In this document: positions 23,462 through 35,256 of the stretch, piece by piece
Layout: each line of letters begins with the position of its first letter
Position numbering within the stretch: the first letter of the stretch is position 1
Assembly: GCA_003260075.1 (NCBI GenBank)
Contig: QLIY01000261.1
Location: 62,001 to 126,000, forward strand
DNA from: Phallusia mammillata
Taxonomy: Eukaryota; Chordata; Ascidiacea; Phlebobranchia; Ascidiidae
Direction of reading: 5' to 3'
DNA length: 64,000 nt
Program-made: the position numbers and the translations under genes
The notes under the pieces: model-generated
The model's database searches: none
Told to the model about the DNA's origin: nothing
Seen by the model: the letters and a program-made list of their open reading frames with translations, nothing else

Positions 23462-26400
23462 ATGGAGTCGGATTCACAATATACCGACACCATTCCCACC
23501 GAAGTTAGCGAACAGGTTGAAGCAGACTCAGAGATAAACTCCCCACTAAATCCTGCACCAACCACCGAAAATCAGGAAAATGAAAACGACTCACTTTCAC
23601 AGAACAGTGAAACTGATAAACAAGTTCCAAAAGTGTAAGTAGTAAACCAGCAAAAACTAATACATTTAAGTAGAGAAAATCGAATTTATAGATTAAACAT
23701 GGTGTTGTATAACTGCAGCAATGAGTGATAATTGTACTTATCAAATAATTCCGTTTCATGATATCAAAATGATTACATAAAACAAAGACTAAGCTGTTTT
23801 TGCAGGCACAAGGCTCGTGTACCCTCTGCCCTTACAGTGGAGAATGTACGGAAGTATGAGGAGGAAACTGAACCAGTAGATTTTGCTGAGCTTATGGCCA
23901 AAGCACCCCCAGGTAATGGCTGGTACTAACCTGTAGAAGCTGAAACAAATGTTTTTAAGTTAACTCGTTTGGTGCAACCATTATTAGGCGCATTTTCTAC
24001 ATTTGAATATGTTTTTAAACTAATCATTTTTGCAGTTGGAGCAAACAAATCACAGCTAGTAATTGGAGAAATAATCAGGGTTTTTTTTTGCTCAGATTAG
24101 TGAAAACCTGGCATAGCAGACCTAAATTTTTGCAATCGATGTGTAGGGTGTCTAACATGTTAAAATGTAGTGCATGCGTATGTGAAAAATCCTGGAATGA
24201 TTTAAATATACTCACGCTAACAATCATTATAGCTAGAAAAAAAGGTTTTGCATGTATTATTTACAGTTGTTGACTAACCAGTCAATTGCTTTGTTGCTGT
24301 GGATCAGAGAAATATATTTTGATGAAGTAAAAAAAAAAAATTATAAAACATCTTACAAGGTGCATTGACAGGTAGCAGCACAGCTGAATCAGAAGTAAAA
24401 AATGACGGAGGAAAGAACATCATGGGAACCAAGCCATTGCCACCAATTGCAGTTGGTAAATTGACAAATAACAACCAGTAGGCTTAGAAACTGATGTTTA
24501 ATATTGTGTTTTCAGGTCCACATGAAAATTTGAATGCAGACAAAAAGTGAGTGCCAAAAATGCAAACTGTTAAGTTGTTAATATTTGCTTTCATATATTT
24601 TATTAAAATGATTTCTAAGATATGATTCTCCTGCTACCAAAGAAATCACCAAAGGGTTGAAGTTCACAGGAGAGGAATATATTGCAATATCAATTGATGT
24701 CCAGACTGACGAAAGCTGGCTGTATCAGTATGGGTCATGGCAGAATGAAGGCAAGCTTAACTTTACAACAGAATTTGATTTCACTCTGATATTTTCTTTC
24801 TTCTCTGCATTTTTGACATGTTTAATGAATTTAAATGTTTTCTGGATTTAGATAAAACTTTGCAGCTAGAAAATATAGTTGTGGAGTTGTGTCATCGAAT
24901 GCAATGTACTGTGGTGTTTGAAATAGATCCAGCAAATACTCATTAACCCCAAAGATGAAAACATTTTCAAACTGTATTGCAAACATTTGTTTTCTGTGTA
25001 TATGCTGATTACACATGCAGATGAACCATATAGCACCACCAGTTACCTCACTAGCCCCATAAAATGTGTTAACTTTATGAACATTTCCGGTGTGCACAGT
25101 TTGGGGATTACACATGAGGTGTGAACTGTAGTGTTTCACACTCTAGCCCAACCAGTAACTTCACTAGACCCTTATGATGGATCACATTTTTGCGCAAATT
25201 TTAAACTGGATAAAATTCAGACAGATTGTGGATTATACTATTTTAGGATGGATGAAAACTGCTGTGTTTTACAACATGGCCTCAACGGTTAACCCACTCA
25301 AAATCACCTCAAAGCACCACAATGTAATCTGCATTTCTAGTGAAATGCATAATTAACATCTTTGCAATTGTAACCCATGAATTTCTGCTAGCAGAAAAAC
25401 AACAACAAGATATTGGCTCTGACATTAGATTAGTAAGTTTATAGTCTTTTTAGGACAGATAACTTTATGCACAATGCTTTTTGAGCTATATGCCCCATCT
25501 AATGTAACTATTCCTGTATTGAAATCAAATAGTTTGTAGAACATGTAATTACGGTTTGCTATGTTTGGCTTTATAGTACCGCAAGTCTGAAAAACTATGA
25601 AATTAGTTGAATATACACTGTTTCTTCCATAAACAAATGTTTAACACCCCCTGCATGTAAAGATCCTCCATGTGTTTCTGCCTGTGAAAACAATCATATC
25701 ATAAAAACGTTGGCCCACATAAACCCAATTTGTATTTTGCAGTACCACCATTTGCGTTGTTACCATTTTTTGTAAATTTTTTAGATGACAACCCCCTAAA
25801 ACTATTTCCAAGTCGACCAACTATTGCTGTTGCTGCCTCACAGTCTTCAAGTACAAATGAAACACCATTTCACCGAAAGAAGAAAATCCACATAACCTCG
25901 GATATTTCAACATCAGAGTTATTGGATTCGGATGGTGTTCCAACAGATGGAATTATGGTTCCAAGGTACTTTGTTATGAGATTACCGTCAAGTATATAAA
26001 AATATTTTTTTAAGTCGCAAAATACTGAAAAAGACTAGGTCAATGTGGATAAACCATACCCAAGATTAATCTGTAAGACACTACATAAGCTGTTGCTGCC
26101 AGGCATAATGTATAAATGAGTATTTCTCCTGTACTTTTCTTTAAGAATAATCAACATTCAACATCCCATACAAGACGCCTTCATCAGGGTAATGGGTGTC
26201 TTGCAAGACATATTTCAATTATAAAACACTATTTTCAGTTCACAATTAATACTGAAGATACAAAATGTTTTGTATGTAAAAAAAACATATATAAGGCAGC
26301 CAATTGTTCATTACTTTAGGGCTTTGCAAAAAAATATTACTCAACTTGACATTGTTCTCAGTGAAGCTACAGTTTTGTCAAGATCAACTACTCCAAAAAA

Positions 26401-29400
26401 CATAGGAGAGTCTACAACATCCAATATGGAGGATGACAATCCTGTGACAGGAGTATGTACCCTAAAAATCAAGTGAATGTTTAAATTGCAACAATAAATG
26501 CAACATAAATAAACAATAAATGCAACATAAATAAAATGATAAAACATAGTTAAGGGGCATTGATAATAAAGGTGGTAGAAATCTGAAAAAGTAGGACATT
26601 GGATGACAATTTGCCCACATTGGTGTTTTGTAAGATGCTATTAGTTGAATCTGGAGGAGAATCTGATGCAGAAAGTCGAACAACTGGGACTTCAACCATC
26701 ATAACCAGTGTTGGTCCTCCTCGTATCTTACAATACAAAGCTGAATCAAAGTCGGCACCAATCGATTACAGTGAAATTGAGGTAAACCACTGTCCTTTTA
26801 TAGGTTGGAGGCATTGCTTTACAGCTAATCACATCCTTTTGTGTGTTTCAAGAAAACACTTCCTACTGATCGAACTTGGGAGGATCTGAGTCCAGAGGAG
26901 CAAGAACATTATAACAGGCTACTGGAGGAGATGGCAAAATGGCGCAAAGAACAGGAAGAATTGAACTGTGCTGTGGAAACAAGGATTGATATTGAGCCAC
27001 ATGCTGCATATGGAACACAACAGGTGAAGTGATATTTAAAAATATCATCTTGTTTGTGTATGACAGGGGTGGCCAACTTGTTAGTCGTTAAGATAAACGA
27101 AAACTTTCTTAATTGCACACGATCAACTGATCAGTAATAATTTGCCACTGACACAAAGCAATAACGCAAATTTCCGCATGGGATTTGTTCGACAGTTACA
27201 ACATATTTATAGTCATGAGTTTTGTTGTCAAGCATCACCTAGTTCTTACAAGAATAAAACGTTGTATATGTACATATTTTTCAAACTTTTAAATCTCCCT
27301 AATCAACAACTCCTTCGTTAAGGCAAACATTAAAGTTGTGACGACAAACATTGTAGTTGTTACGACATAGTTTGTCCGACTCGTTTTTCCATCAAATCCT
27401 TGATGGATTTGCATGAAATTTACACAGATGGTAGATGTAGTTATGTAGATGTGCATCCCACTTTGTTTTTGTTGATAACCCCAGTATTTACCCCGCTAGC
27501 CCCCTAAAATGGGTGAGTTTTTAAACAGTGTCAGAATTGGCTGAAATTTGGATTTCTTGTATAGTATGCCATTTATAGGTGTCGATTGTTGTGTTCAACC
27601 CTGTAGACCTAACATTTACCCCACAAGCCCCTAAAGTGTAAAACGTATTTGTATGTTACTGGGCACCACAAACGAAAGATTTCTGTTGCTCAATAGTGTT
27701 ACAAGGGCAAGCAGTTGTATGTTACTCTTTTATGACTTTGTGGATTGCTTGGTGAACGTTAGTTAGGGGGTTGTTAACAGCCCTATGACATCTGAAACAT
27801 TAACGGTTGTCGCTCAAAACACCTCTAGTGGTCGAAATTTTAAACATTGGCGGATTGGGCTGAAATTTTGCAGTACTATTGATTGAGTCATTGAGATTTC
27901 ATATTTTTTTAGTTTGAGTGTCTGACCCCATTAGTTACCCCACTAGTCCCCTACAATGGGTCAGTTTTTTAAACAGTGTCGGGATTGGATAAAATTTGGG
28001 GTAGTATGTGGACTATGCTATTTGTAGGTTTCAGTTGATGTGTTTTACCTTTAGCCCCAACATTTACTCAACTAGCCCCCTAAAATAAATGAACTTTGAA
28101 AAAACATTCTAATTATATGAAATTTTGCAAAGTTTATTAAACATACTCAAATGTTATGTTTTTACATAGTATTATTATTTAAGCCCAGTGCCGATCACTG
28201 CGTTTACCTTACAACACCAAACTTTCACATGGTTATCTCTTGAAATGCATTATCTACAACTTTGCATGTGTGGGGACCCATGAGCTTCTGCTTGCAGAAA
28301 CAACTAAGGTTATAAAAGATAGTGGATGGTATGGGACCCAATATAAAATAAGCATAGGAAATATATCAATGTTTTAAAATAGGTTATAGTGTATATGCAA
28401 GGGCAATATGTGCTAAGCCACCCTTCTAGTTTGTTGGTAAAATCACAATTGTTATGCAACAAAGAAGTGACATTTACATTATTATTGTCTCATTGCACAT
28501 TTGTGCGTTGTTTCAAAATGTCAGAAGTGCTGTTTTATATTATTTAATTTGTTTTTCAATGGGGGGGGGGATTTAACCTTTATTTTGAAATAGTTTGTAT
28601 TGAGGTTTGTTCCCAAAAATGCAAGTCACCTCATGTAAAATGTAAATCAACTTTCCTGGTTTGGTGCTTGGTAGAATTGACATGGCAACATTTCCGGATG
28701 CATACCAAACTGTACCAGTTCCATCAGCAAAAACTGACAAGAAGTCCTTGCCATTATCATACTGCTTGTAGACAAATGTTTGACGATATCTCTGCAAACA
28801 AAAGTATCTGTCTTAAAACCCTTCCGAATTTTATAAATAGTAATTTAAGTTTTTTTTAAAAGAAACACAGCTTTATGTTGCAAACAAAATTGTTTTTGGG
28901 GGGGGGGTAGTAATGGAGAATTTAGTGCGATCGACCAGTCAAAAGCAGACAATTGACGTGTTGGCCACACCTGGTGTATGACATGCCATATAAAACAATG
29001 CAAATACATAGAAGTTTTTGCTTTAGTATAGTTAAATTGTTAACTCTAATTTTGGTATATTATGACAGGAAAAGAAAATTGCGAAAGAACAAGCAGCTGA
29101 ACGACTAAGGGCACATGAAGCTGAAAGACAGAAACAAACTGTAACTACCAATCAGACCAATTTTTATGCCTGTAAGACAAACCATAGTGCTAACTGTGTG
29201 TATCAAAATATTTATTTCTAATATTTTTTATAATACTTAGTTGCAAGGCAACTGAAAACAGTGAACTATTCCTTGTCCTCTGAAAAATGTATGGACGAGG
29301 GCTGGACTATTCGACCTATGACTCCTCCCACTCCACCTGAACCAGCAAAAGAATTTTTTGTCCAAGATGTTGGTACTGATATTGTTAGTGGAAAGGTAAA

Positions 29401-30176
29401 ACTTTGCAGTTAGTGCAAATGCTAACTTTAAATAAAGGTTAAAAAACAATTTTGTTTGCAACATAAAGCTGTGTTTCTTTTAAAAAAAAATTAAATTACT
29501 ATTTATAAAATTCAGAAGGGTTTTAAGACAGACTTTTGTTTGCAGAGATATCGTCAAACATTTGTCTACAAGCAGTATGATAATGGCAAGGACTTCTTGT
29601 CAGTTTTTGCTGATGGAACTGGTACAGTTTGGTATGCATCCGGAAATGTTGCCATGTCAATTCTACCAAGCACCAAACCAGGAAAGTTGATTTACATTTT
29701 ACATGAGGTGACTTGCATTTTTGGGAACAAACCTCAATACAAACTATTTCAAAATAAAGGTTAAATATAGTGATGGGATGATACCAGGTTTTGAAGCGAG
29801 TACCGATACCGAGTACCACGTGTATATACCTTCGATACCGAGTACTTAAAAATAGTGTTGTACTTAGCTGTGTATCACTTGCTATAATTTCTCTGCCATG
29901 GCCGGGGTACAGGCGCGCACACACACATGCAGAAAAATGTAATCTTCACCTGATAGCGAAAAAATATATAAGTAACCTGGCGGAACTTTTTCCCAATTTT
30001 GTGCTGTCCGAAGTAAGTATTGGCAAAAAGTTGCCCATATTCTTATAGTGTAAACCGGCCTTCGGTATTGAACGTTGGTATCGAAAACTGAGGTAAAATA
30101 TTTCGATACCGAGTACGAGTATCGATCCCGCTAAAATCGTTCGATACCGAGTACCGGGTACTCGTCCCATCACTAG

Positions 30177-30271
<95 letters not shown>

Positions 30272-31660
30272 CTGAAGCGTTATTTATTTTTATACTTCAA
30301 GGATAAAGACCCTGATGAGATTCCCACAGTTCAGGCGATGTTCCAACCAAATGGCAACTGTACATGTTATTACTCCTCTGGAAAAATACATCTTATTTTA
30401 TCTGCCTTCGGTGGTGAATATTTCAGGTTGGATAACATAATGTCATCTTAAAATTTTTATTCAGTCGTTTGAATTTTATTCATTCAAAAGTTTATTCAGT
30501 CACCTTGAAGTATAAATTAATGTAAAAAATGTGGCCTTTAAAAATGTCAGTTTGCTATTGTCATATCTAAAAGAAATTGAATTTATGTTGTCTAATATTA
30601 GTGAATATGGAGAAAGGACAAAGAAATGGAGATGGAAGGACACAGAGACTCATGTCCATGCTCCTCCATTTCAGCCCATTACAATCGGAATTAGTAAACA
30701 AGCTGGACTTCGAGTTTTGTCTCAGGAAAACATATTTTTGACCTTCACAGATGGAAGAAGAAGTGTCAGGTTTAACGTGGGAACAAAATTAAGGGTAAAA
30801 AACAAAATTGTGGTTATTGTGACATCATAAGATTTTTTAATCTTACTACTTTTTACAGCTTAAACAGGCTCTTCCTAAACTGGACCCCATAGATATGGAC
30901 ACTGTTATTCTACATGAGAAAGTTGCCTATATCCAGTAAGTTTCAAAGCACTGGATAATATGACCAAAAGATGTCACATCAGAATACACCTTTTTTTCAG
31001 ATCAATTATTGAGCGAATTCAGTACACAAACAAGTTCCCAAATTCACCCCGACTGGCAAAAATGAAACTTCCAAACTATTTAAGTGCCAAACTGGAAAAA
31101 GCTGCCCGGTTGAGAGCTGCTTACAATGAACAGCAACCAGGTGAAAAGAAATTGAACAAGAAAAAGCAAAAGTTGAAAGGCAATGAAAGTCTTGTTAATG
31201 GATCTTTTATTGCTGCTGAGGTAAGAATGGTGTAATATATTTTTTCTTTGCAGATTGAATTACTAAAGTGTATATAAACGGGTGCAATTGATGTGGCCTT
31301 CATATCACTGATGATGGCATGATCATTTGCCGAATTGTTGAACAATAAAGCATGTCGCTTTTTATGTCTATTTGGGATGTTATTTTCATGATTAGATTGA
31401 ATTATTTCCAGCAAAAATTTTCTAGTACATTCTTAACACACAAAAATACCCAGCTTATTGCAGTTCAAATTGTTAAACATTTTTTTCAATTGCAGTGAGT
31501 ACAAACATGGATAATAAAACATATTAATTACAACTGTCAAAAGAAAACTGGGATAGTTTCTAAAAAAACTATGACAATTTTACAGAAAAAAATGAAGCAT
31601 CGAAGACAATTACCTACAAGCAAGGAAGCCAACCTAAATGTTGCAGTAAATGTCAATTAA
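23462..31660 (+). CDS. FAM194-domain protein, ERICH6-like
   Basis: Seventeen coding exons: 23462-23634, 23806-23912, 24372-24455, 24516-24546, 24620-24750, 25743-25965, 26320-26452, 26635-26781, 26853-27023, 29069-29171, 29241-29395, 29546-29707, 30302-30426, 30602-30794, 30859-30935, 31001-31220, 31586-31660. They join in frame to about 769 residues. The N-terminal exon is acidic and polar; a coiled charged segment (WEDLSPEEQEHYNRLLEEM) follows; the C-terminal third matches the FAM194 family seen in ERICH6/FAM194A. Family knowledge suggests testis/cilium expression; the molecular function is unknown. Orthology to ERICH6 rather than another FAM194 protein is likely but not certain. The intron after 24750 starts with GC, not GT. 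Confidence 0.8.
25010..25400 (+). repeat. Diverged R1-like repeat fragment
   Basis: In the intron 24751-25742. It contains CACTAGCCCCATAAAATGTG and CTAGACCCTTATGATGG modules, followed by GTAACCCATGAATTTCTGC, which parallels the R1 end region. No intact ends are seen. Confidence 0.5.
27062..27100. mobile_element. hAT-like terminus fragment
   Basis: CAGGGGTGGCCAAC at 27065 is a typical hAT terminal repeat. I could not find the matching end or a target-site duplication before the R1 copy that starts near 27370, so it is a fragment or is interrupted. Confidence 0.4.
27370..28429 (+). repeat. R1 interspersed repeat, second copy
   Basis: Begins at TTTGTCCGACTCGTTTTTCC and runs to TAAGCCACCCTTCTAG followed by T, closely parallel to 16982-18022, but it lacks the GGGTCCCC hairpin start. 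It lies in the 2-kb intron 27024-29068 of the ERICH6-like gene. Confidence 0.75.
28571..28897 (-). repeat. Inverted copy of ERICH6-like exon, bounded by G-runs
   Basis: This block, between G-runs at 28561-28570 and 28898-28907, is the reverse complement of about 29440-29766, including the whole exon 29546-29707 and both flanks. On the minus strand it therefore encodes the same RYRQTFVYKQYDNGKDF peptide. It ends within a base or two of where the hAT element begins in the plus copy (29768). Near-identity plus G-run borders point to an assembly insertion of the second haplotype, not a real exon. Confidence 0.85.
29768..30175. mobile_element. hAT-like MITE, TAGTGATGGGA type (copy 1)
   Basis: Starts TAGTGATGGGA and ends TCCCATCACTA, with many GATACCGAGTA subterminal repeats in both orientations, a hAT feature. 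The left flank is GTTAAATA. The right flank reads GTT before a 93-base G-run takes over, consistent with a target-site duplication cut by the artefact. It lies in the intron between exons 29546-29707 and 30302-30426. A second copy is at 51146-51519. Confidence 0.8.
30179..30271. repeat. 93-base G homopolymer
   Basis: Pure G from 30179 to 30271, directly after the hAT element and 30 bp before exon 30302-30426. It belongs to the series of homopolymer runs described in the findings and is probably not genomic. Confidence 0.9.
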
Positions 31661-32649
31661 GTGTTACAATTTTATGTTGTGTTTTATGGCCCAATGTCCT
31701 GTACCTTATTTGTTTGCCTTTGTAGTCTTAACTGCCGATGAATTGAAACTCACTAGATTAAACTCATTTATCGCACTTCTTATGTTAGAAGCACAACATC
31801 CTACCTTGATGTGTAAAGTGTATTGCTTTATTGTTTCTTTGTTGTAGAAATTAACTTATTTGTTTATCAATAGTCCCAATTTTCAGTTTTTTAAAAACCT
31901 TTTTTTCCAAATTTGTAATTGCTTTAGGTGTTGCCTATGGTTTTTAAGAATATTTTTATTTTACACAAGATTATGAAATATTTTCCTTTTTGAAGCTTTA
32001 CATAAGTAAAAAAAAAAACGAGCTAACCTAGCAATGTCATTCGTGTTTTTTTACTCTTTTTGAGATTTTTTTAAAATATGGTTTAAACTGCAAGGTAGCA
32101 TTTCATCATGGTATTCAATACTTTTCAATGCCATTGGAGTATAAGTAAAATTTGAAACTCTTTATTTCAGTGTTTATGGTACACCAAATAATTTCTTGAA
32201 TATAAACACTTGCATCAGTACAAACATTTTATTGATATTTACAATGCATAAAATGTTGTTTTTAACTCCAAAAGCTGTAAACCAATGGACATCATCATCA
32301 TATTTATTTGTAGTTGTGTAAGGATACTATAAAAATTTAGACCTGAGCTAATTTCATAAAATTTTATATTTGTGCATGTATTAATTTCATACAATAATTA
32401 ATTATTAACATAAAATGTTCAACCCCAGTTTTGTTCCAGTTTAGTGTGTCAATAAATGATCACAGTAACGTAAAAAAAAACCTTAAAACAGTGACTAGCA
32501 GGATGTTATGAACACATATTCATAACAGGTATGGTGTTAACACTCATGTTATGTACAAATCATAAAAACTCGAAAAACTAAAGTACACTAATATTTTTAT
32601 TTCTTGAAAACCATCACCGTGCATTTATGTAGATGGAAACAGAAAAAAA
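31661..32649. other. Convergent 3' regions of the ERICH6-like gene and receptor A
   Basis: AT-rich sequence between two stop codons facing each other. A minus-strand AATAAA (TTTATT near 32598) lies about 50 bp past the receptor A stop. I see nothing else in it. Confidence 0.5.
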
Positions 32650-35256
32650 CTATGTTTCTGAACACATATTAGGCAGGTGACAAACTTTTGTTGGTTGATT
32701 GCCATTCAAAAAGTCTGCCAAAGAAAGCAATCCCAATCCAGTTGGATTGGACTGTACATTTTCATATTGCACTGATGATTGTGAAGTGTGTCCATTAAAG
32801 GAGTAAGTCAATCTACTGTTTCGATTGGAAAGGCCTAGTGGATGGTCAGTTGTTTCAGAATTGCTTTTTTTCCACTCAATGTTTGACTTCGCCAAGATTT
32901 TTCGCCGTTTTCGTTTTACGCATGGAGAGCATATTTGTGTCTTTAGCTCCTTGTTGGTGTAGGTGTATACAACAGGATTTATTGCAGAGTTGCAAAGTCC
33001 TAGTAGGAGCAGATATGTTCCAATAACATCATGAAGATGGCAGGAAGTTCCACAAATCAACTGTTTAAAAATTTTTGGTACATTAAAAAATATTTTTAAC
33101 ATCTTGTCATGAAATATATCCTAAAATGAAAAAAATACACTAAACTTAGCTTGTAAACCAACCTGTACGCATGATGTAACAAGAAAAGGACTCCACATAA
33201 TAAAAAAGAACACAATCACAAGCATTATTGTTCGAAGAGCTTTTAAACTGCTTTTGGTGGTTTTGCTTGGATGTGTTGCATTTTGGAAGCGTGTTTTGAT
33301 CTGTTAAAATTACACACTATTATTTATTTTTAATATTTAACCCATATTAGAAAGCAAGCACTACCCACATTTGAAGCCAGTGAGTGCATGGATATACCAC
33401 TGCTGTACGAATTACTTCTTTTCATTGCATGTATTTTACCATCATCAGATATTTTTTTCCGGAATGGTGGCTCTTGAGCATCAGAAGGAACCGTAAGATT
33501 TTTTAAATAAAAATGTGATCCCTTTGAAACAAGAGCTGATGGTTTTCTGTGAGTTAGTTTCTTGCTGTTACCATACAAAGACATAATCGGCATGCTACAC
33601 TTTCTTATGCGCTTCAAAGAATCATTTTCTTCTTGGCCCAAACTAAACCTCACAGTTCGTGGGGTAAAAATCACTGTTTGTTTTTCTGCATAACCAGTCA
33701 TAATTCTGGGCATGACAGGTGATACAGGACATGACTGGGTTGTCAAACTTTGTTTTTTATGGGGTTGTTCTCGAAACATGTTTACTTCAAAGGAATGATT
33801 TTTATGCAGATGCTGTTTTTTCACTTGCCTCTTTCCCATTTGTTTGCAGTGTTTCCTGGAAACTAAAAAAACACCAAAAAGTTTCTTTTTAAGTTTAACG
33901 TCCAACTCTAAAATAGCAACCAAACTTTTTATTCCCAAGAGTTTATTTATCAAAACTTTATAGAAAACATGATCTTGGTATTGAGCCCTACTAAAAAATA
34001 TACTGAGTGCTATTAGCCACAAATTCCTAATGCAAAGCTTATGAATAAAATAAGTTTATTATTAAGAAAGTAAACCTTACCTTTAAATATTTTTGCATAC
34101 ACATAAACCATCAGAATCATCTGTGGAAGAAAAATGCCAAGTAGCCCAGCAACCACATAGGAAGCAGGCATGATCAGTAAAAATGAACATGTGTGATGAT
34201 GTTTTTCAAACTCATTGGGGCCATTATTCCATCCCATTAGAGGAGCAAATCCAATTAACAAGGAACATACCCAGACAAGAGCAATTATTAACAGTACCTA
34301 AGCAACAACAACATGTAAGGTAAATTTGCTGAGGGGTTTGTGGTACTACAAAGTCAAAATCCAAAAATATTTTAAAACTAACATTCACTGGTTTGCAGAA
34401 AGTAAGTCACAAAAATTTTCAAATTTCGATCCTAATAATATCTACCTTTTTCTTTTTCATTGTGTAGTCATATCTCAATGGGTGCATTATTGAAACATAT
34501 CGATCCAGACTAATAGCTGTCATTGAAAACACAGATGCGATACATGGGGCAATGACCAAACAAATTTCCAAAACACAAATCTTGTATGTTCTGTCTATAT
34601 TGTTGTGTGTAGCATACATGCTTATTATGATCAAAGAAACCAAACCAACCTGCAAAGCAAAAAAATACTGTCAATAATCCAAACATGATGTTTTTGCTAC
34701 TACAAAATTGGTTTTTAACATTGTTCAAGAATTAAAAAACTGTGTTGTTTGACCTGACATCATTTACAAGTAGCAAGAAAAACTTAAACAAAAGTGATGC
34801 TTGTCAGGCTAACCCATAGTTTGCTGTGATTAATAGAAACATAAAGTAAGGTGTTCCTTAGATATCAACATGATGTTTGAATTTACCACAGTTTGGTCAG
34901 CAAACCTTTTTTTTGTTGATATTGCACAGTATTATAATTCATTGCCTCTTAACAACATTATTCACTGATAAAAAAAATATTTTTTGAATAGGAGTACTCA
35001 CTGAAATGTCTGCAATTGCCAAATTGAAAATAAGAATATAACTGTTCCTCTGGTGGGCAGTTAGATAGGAGGGCTTCTTTTTGAATACCACAAGCAATAC
35101 AGCTAAAATCACCATTAGATTTGTTACTATTATTATAGACGATACAAGTATTAGAAAAAAGTCAAAGACAAAGTCATCCAGCTTTCCATCATCATGAAAA
35201 GTCTTGTTTTCACTGACAAATGATGTTGTCGTCGACACAGATATATCCTTAATCAT
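32650..35256 (-). CDS. Class A (rhodopsin-like) GPCR, receptor A
   Basis: Six exons on the minus strand: 35002-35256, 34446-34649, 34081-34297, 33369-33862, 33163-33300, 32650-33060; about 572 residues, all phases consistent. TM1 is in FDFFLILVSSIIIVTNLMVIL. TM2 has NLAIADIS. TM3 ends in an intact DRY (SLDRYVSIMHPL). TM4 leads to GFAPLMGWNN. TM6 has FFIMWSPF, with Met where most class A receptors have Cys in CWxP. TM7 has NPVVY. The third intracellular loop is about 165 residues, basic and Ser-rich. GFAPLMGWNN recalls adenosine receptors, but ligand class is not assignable. The start is the first ATG after an in-frame stop; no signal peptide is seen. The tail ends HLPNMCSET. Confidence 0.88.

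Larger units (their letters stand above)
29546..31220 (+). other. FAM194 C-terminal domain of the ERICH6-like protein
   Basis: Spread over five exons. Key stretches are GTVWYASGNVAMSIL, KPGKLIYILHED, NGNCTCYYSSGKIHLIL, GGEYFSEYGERTKKWRW and SVRFNVGTKLR. The repeating Tyr-x-Ser-Gly-x-(Val/Ile) pattern resembles MORN-like beta repeats and is the signature of FAM194. A basic, lysine-rich tail (KKLNKKKQKLKG) follows and the protein ends 25 codons later. Confidence 0.8.

Noticed and set aside
28573..28797. Minus-strand open frame encoding the FAM194-type peptide
   Set aside because: Exact inverted copy of the exon at 29546-29707 between two G-runs; treated as misplaced sequence, not a second gene.
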